Made by a program: the position numbers and the translations under genes
The notes under the pieces: model-generated
The model's database searches: none
What the model saw: only the letters and a program-made list of their open reading frames with translations
What the model was told of the DNA's origin: nothing
Assembly (NCBI GenBank): GCA_001563325.1
Contig: LRSK01000073.1
Coordinates: forward strand, 1 to 7,082
Length of the DNA: 7,082 nucleotides
Source of the DNA: Candidatus Thorarchaeota archaeon SMTZ1-83
Lineage (GTDB): Archaea > Asgardarchaeota > Thorarchaeia > Thorarchaeales > Thorarchaeaceae
Direction of reading: 5' to 3'
Shown here: positions 5,297 to 7,082 of the stretch, in pieces
How the letters are laid out: each line of letters starts with the position of its first letter
Numbering within the stretch: position 1 is the first letter of the stretch

Positions 5297-6328
5297 CTAC
5301 TTCTGGCCCATCGTCAGTGCCATTATCGCCTTCTGAACGTGAAGACGGTTCTCTGCGACATCATAGACAATCGAGCGTGGCCCGTCAACTACCTCGTCTG
5401 TGACCTCAGCATTCCTGTCAACTGGTCCGCAGTGCGTGAAGAAGGCGTCTTTCGTTCTCGCCATCCAATCTTTGGTTGTGATCCAGTCATCGTATTTGGC
5501 GGCAATATCAATCTCTTTCTTCTTGGCTGCGTCGACGCCACGTTTCATCATGTCATCATAGAATCCAGATGTCATCCAATTCCTTGAGTAGACGAACTCA
5601 GCTCCATGATAGGCCTCATCCAAGTCATGGACAATCTCAAAGTTACCACCGGAGGTTGCTGCATTCTCTTCACAAATCTTGATGACCTCAGGATCGAGGT
5701 CATAGCCAGGAGGGTGAGCCAGAGTAACATCCATGCCCAACCGCGTGTTGATTAGTATGCTCTCCTGGACAGAGCACCATGATCTGACGAGAGCACCCTT
5801 GCCCCAGACCTGTAGGAACTTCTTACCTTTCAGATCCTTTCCACCATGCATTCGGTAGCCCATCACATCCGCCAAGCCTTGACAGGGATGGTATTTGTCA
5901 TGAGCCATACTAACAATAGGCACACTTGCGTGCTCTGCGTACTCCTGCAGCAGTTCGTGTCCTTGGCCATAATACTCCAAGGCCGTCTCGAGAATCCTAA
6001 TTCCAATCCCTACAGCATATCGGCTCATCACTTGGGCTGCATCCTCAACAGTTTCTCCTGCGGCCTTGGCAGACTTAAGCCGCATAGTCTTTGGTTCTAG
6101 AAACTGAGCATGCCCGCCAAGCTCCGAGGCTGCGGCCTCGAATGACTGCCGCGTACGAACAGACGGATTGTAGAAAAACATGAAGAATGTGCGTCTGTCC
6201 AGGCAACTGTTCAGAGGATGGTCATATCGATTTGCCTTGAACTCGAATGAGAGACCAAGAGTCCGCTCAAGTTCCTCGACACTCCAATCTTGGGTACAGA
6301 GAAGATCTCGCCCATGTAGGCCGTTCAT
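5297..6328 (-). CDS. Carbamoyltransferase of the N-acetylornithine carbamoyltransferase/YgeW-like branch
   Basis: A cytosolic trimeric-type transcarbamylase that should transfer the carbamoyl group of carbamoyl phosphate to an amine. From ATG 6328 it is 343 residues, near the ~340 of the family. Carbamoyl-phosphate site: FYNPSVRTRQSFE (residues 52-64, SVRTR at 56-60), R111 in GIGIR and HPCQ (147-150). The start CTQDWSVEEL and the NPSxRTR form, instead of the OTCase STRTR form, point to the N-acetyl/N-succinyl-ornithine branch; LGMDVTLAHPPGYDL also resembles YgeW. The acceptor loop is odd: HCGP (299-302) replaces HCLP, followed by VDRNAE, where acetylornithine enzymes have a carboxylated Lys at the Glu308 position. 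The C-terminus AENRLHVQKAIM (325-336) is typical. An in-frame TTG at 6400 would add 24 residues with no family match, so ATG 6328 is chosen, although no clear ribosome binding site precedes it. Acceptor unknown; no arginine genes adjoin. Confidence 0.88.
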   Translation of the reverse strand: MNGLHGRDLLCTQDWSVEELERTLGLSFEFKANRYDHPLNSCLDRRTFFMFFYNPSVRTRQSFEAAASELGGHAQFLEPKTMRLKSAKAAGETVEDAAQVMSRYAVGIGIRILETALEYYGQGHELLQEYAEHASVPIVSMAHDKYHPCQGLADVMGYRMHGGKDLKGKKFLQVWGKGALVRSWCSVQESILINTRLGMDVTLAHPPGYDLDPEVIKICEENAATSGGNFEIVHDLDEAYHGAEFVYSRNWMTSGFYDDMMKRGVDAAKKKEIDIAAKYDDWITTKDWMARTKDAFFTHCGPVDRNAEVTDEVVDGPRSIVYDVAENRLHVQKAIMALTMGQK

Positions 6329-6421
6329 GGTGTTCACAGGGGTAGAAATCACCAGACGCGGTTTTAGGTCTATCGCAACAACCAGTGCTGAACCAAACAA
6401 AGAAGGATAGATTCAAGTTGC

Positions 6422-6440
6422 ATACAGTTACGCACTGTGT
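6422..6440. promoter_or_regulatory. Short inverted repeat in the divergent intergenic region
   Basis: ATACAGT (6422-6428) and ACTGTGT (6434-6440) pair over seven positions, one a T-G wobble, around five bases. It ends 5 nt before the ATG at 6446 and lies upstream of the carbamoyltransferase, so a regulator bound here could affect both divergent genes. The 6329-6445 gap has no convincing TATA box on either strand. Short enough to be chance. Confidence 0.2.
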
Positions 6441-6445
6441 AGGTC

Positions 6446-7082
6446 ATGAAAATGACGGAGATGAAACTCGACTCTATCCCTTCAATTGAAGAGTTCAGAG
6501 AGTTCCTTAATGACGTGACTGTCACCGACTGGCACCACGCTCTCGTCAACAATGCGCTTGAGGTTGTGAAAGGATTCCCAGAAGCAGAGGGAGCAATTCT
6601 GAAGGGTTCGCTAGGAAGGGGTAGAGGAGACGTGTTCTCCGATATCGATTTCGTGATTCTTCATGACGGGGAGCCGTCAGACTCCGCAGGAATCTCGCGG
6701 AGGTTTATGAATGAACTTGATAGAATCGGAGAGATGATTCACTTCTTCACATCTACCGCATTTCATGAGGACAAGATTATCTACTTCAGACCGTTCGTGA
6801 AGTTTGAGCTCAATGTGAGGACCTGCAGACAAGCAGAAGGTGTCAGTTGACAATGTCATGGACACAATCAGGGATCGAGCTATACAGATACCGACTTTCT
6901 GCTACATAACTGCAGGCTTTATCGTCAGAGGAGAAAACGCCACAGCTCTGAATGCGCTTAACTGGATCAGAAATGACATGCTGAGACTAAGCGGGTGGAT
7001 TCTAGGCCAGTGGGATGAAGGACCTAGAAGGGCAGAGGAGAGATTCCCGGAGGAGGTCCTTGACTTCTACATGCAGTCGACG
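6446..7082 (+). pseudogene. Nucleotidyltransferase-fold gene with a +1 frame break, continuing past the right edge
   Basis: The first 134 codons (6446-6850, ending TGA) begin with a helical lead-in and then the Pol-beta-type signature GSLGRGRGDVFSDIDF (residues 54-69): GS plus D66 and D68 as metal ligands, with E121 in VKFELNV as a likely third carboxylate. Such proteins (MNT/aminoglycoside-nucleotidyltransferase-like) transfer a nucleotide to a small molecule, protein or RNA. After ELNV the frame turns to unrelated residues and stops. The frame one base later is open from 6819 to 7082 (88 codons) and reads as a sensible continuation, including NALNWIRNDMLRLSGWILG and GPRRAEERFPEEVLDFY, helical and Arg/Trp-rich as expected of the C-terminal domain. 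Dropping one base near 6821 would join them as ELNVRPADKQ. The cause may be a sequencing or assembly error, a true mutation, or frameshift translation. Start: ATG 6446, with possible ATGs at 6452 and 6461; the ribosome binding site is weak. The target is unknown. Confidence 0.75.

Noticed and set aside
6329..6400. Extended N-terminus of the carbamoyltransferase from TTG 6400
   Set aside because: The extra 24 residues have no counterpart in the family, while ATG 6328 starts about where known acetylornithine carbamoyltransferases start.

Overview
The window most resembles archaeal chromosomal DNA. Asgard archaea, perhaps Thorarchaeota, are my best guess, but no marker gene is present to prove it. 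The pointers are mid-range GC, GGAGGT-type ribosome binding sites, AT-rich TATA-like boxes upstream of several starts, a DUF362/ferredoxin protein, and above all a 7-transmembrane protein fused to a cytosolic domain that reads like the longin/roadblock-type domains abundant in Asgard genomes. I see no RNA gene, insertion sequence or CRISPR array.

Layout, left to right. Six genes lie on the minus strand and one, broken, on the plus strand. (1) 1-929: N-terminal 309 residues of an MFS transporter that runs off the left edge, with a perfect 10-bp inverted repeat next to its ribosome binding site. (2) 1037-2194: the 7TM sensor-like protein. (3) 2206-2721: a DinB-fold putative metal-dependent protein. 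(4) 2738-3934: a DUF362 protein with two ferredoxin-type Cys motifs. Genes 4, 3 and 2 are spaced 10-25 nt apart and look like one operon read leftwards from a promoter near 3970. (5) 3935-4220: a gene-free gap holding a 29-nt hairpin, a TATA-like palindrome and a second hairpin. (6) 4221-5108: a divergent protein that looks like two GNAT folds in tandem. (7) 5109-5296: an intergenic region with two inverted repeats. (8) 5297-6328: a carbamoyltransferase of the N-acetylornithine carbamoyltransferase/YgeW branch with altered acceptor-site residues. (9) 6446-7082: divergently transcribed start of a nucleotidyltransferase-fold gene with a +1 frame break near 6816-6827; it continues past the right edge.

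How the genes may work together is mostly inference. The three-gene operon joins a probable redox protein, a DinB-type protein and a membrane receptor-like protein, which would fit a redox or thiol stress response, but no sequence evidence proves a shared pathway. The carbamoyltransferase is not next to recognisable arginine genes in this window. The points most worth following up are the 7TM-longin-like fusion, the unusual carbamoyltransferase active site, the frame break in the nucleotidyltransferase, and the intergenic inverted repeats.
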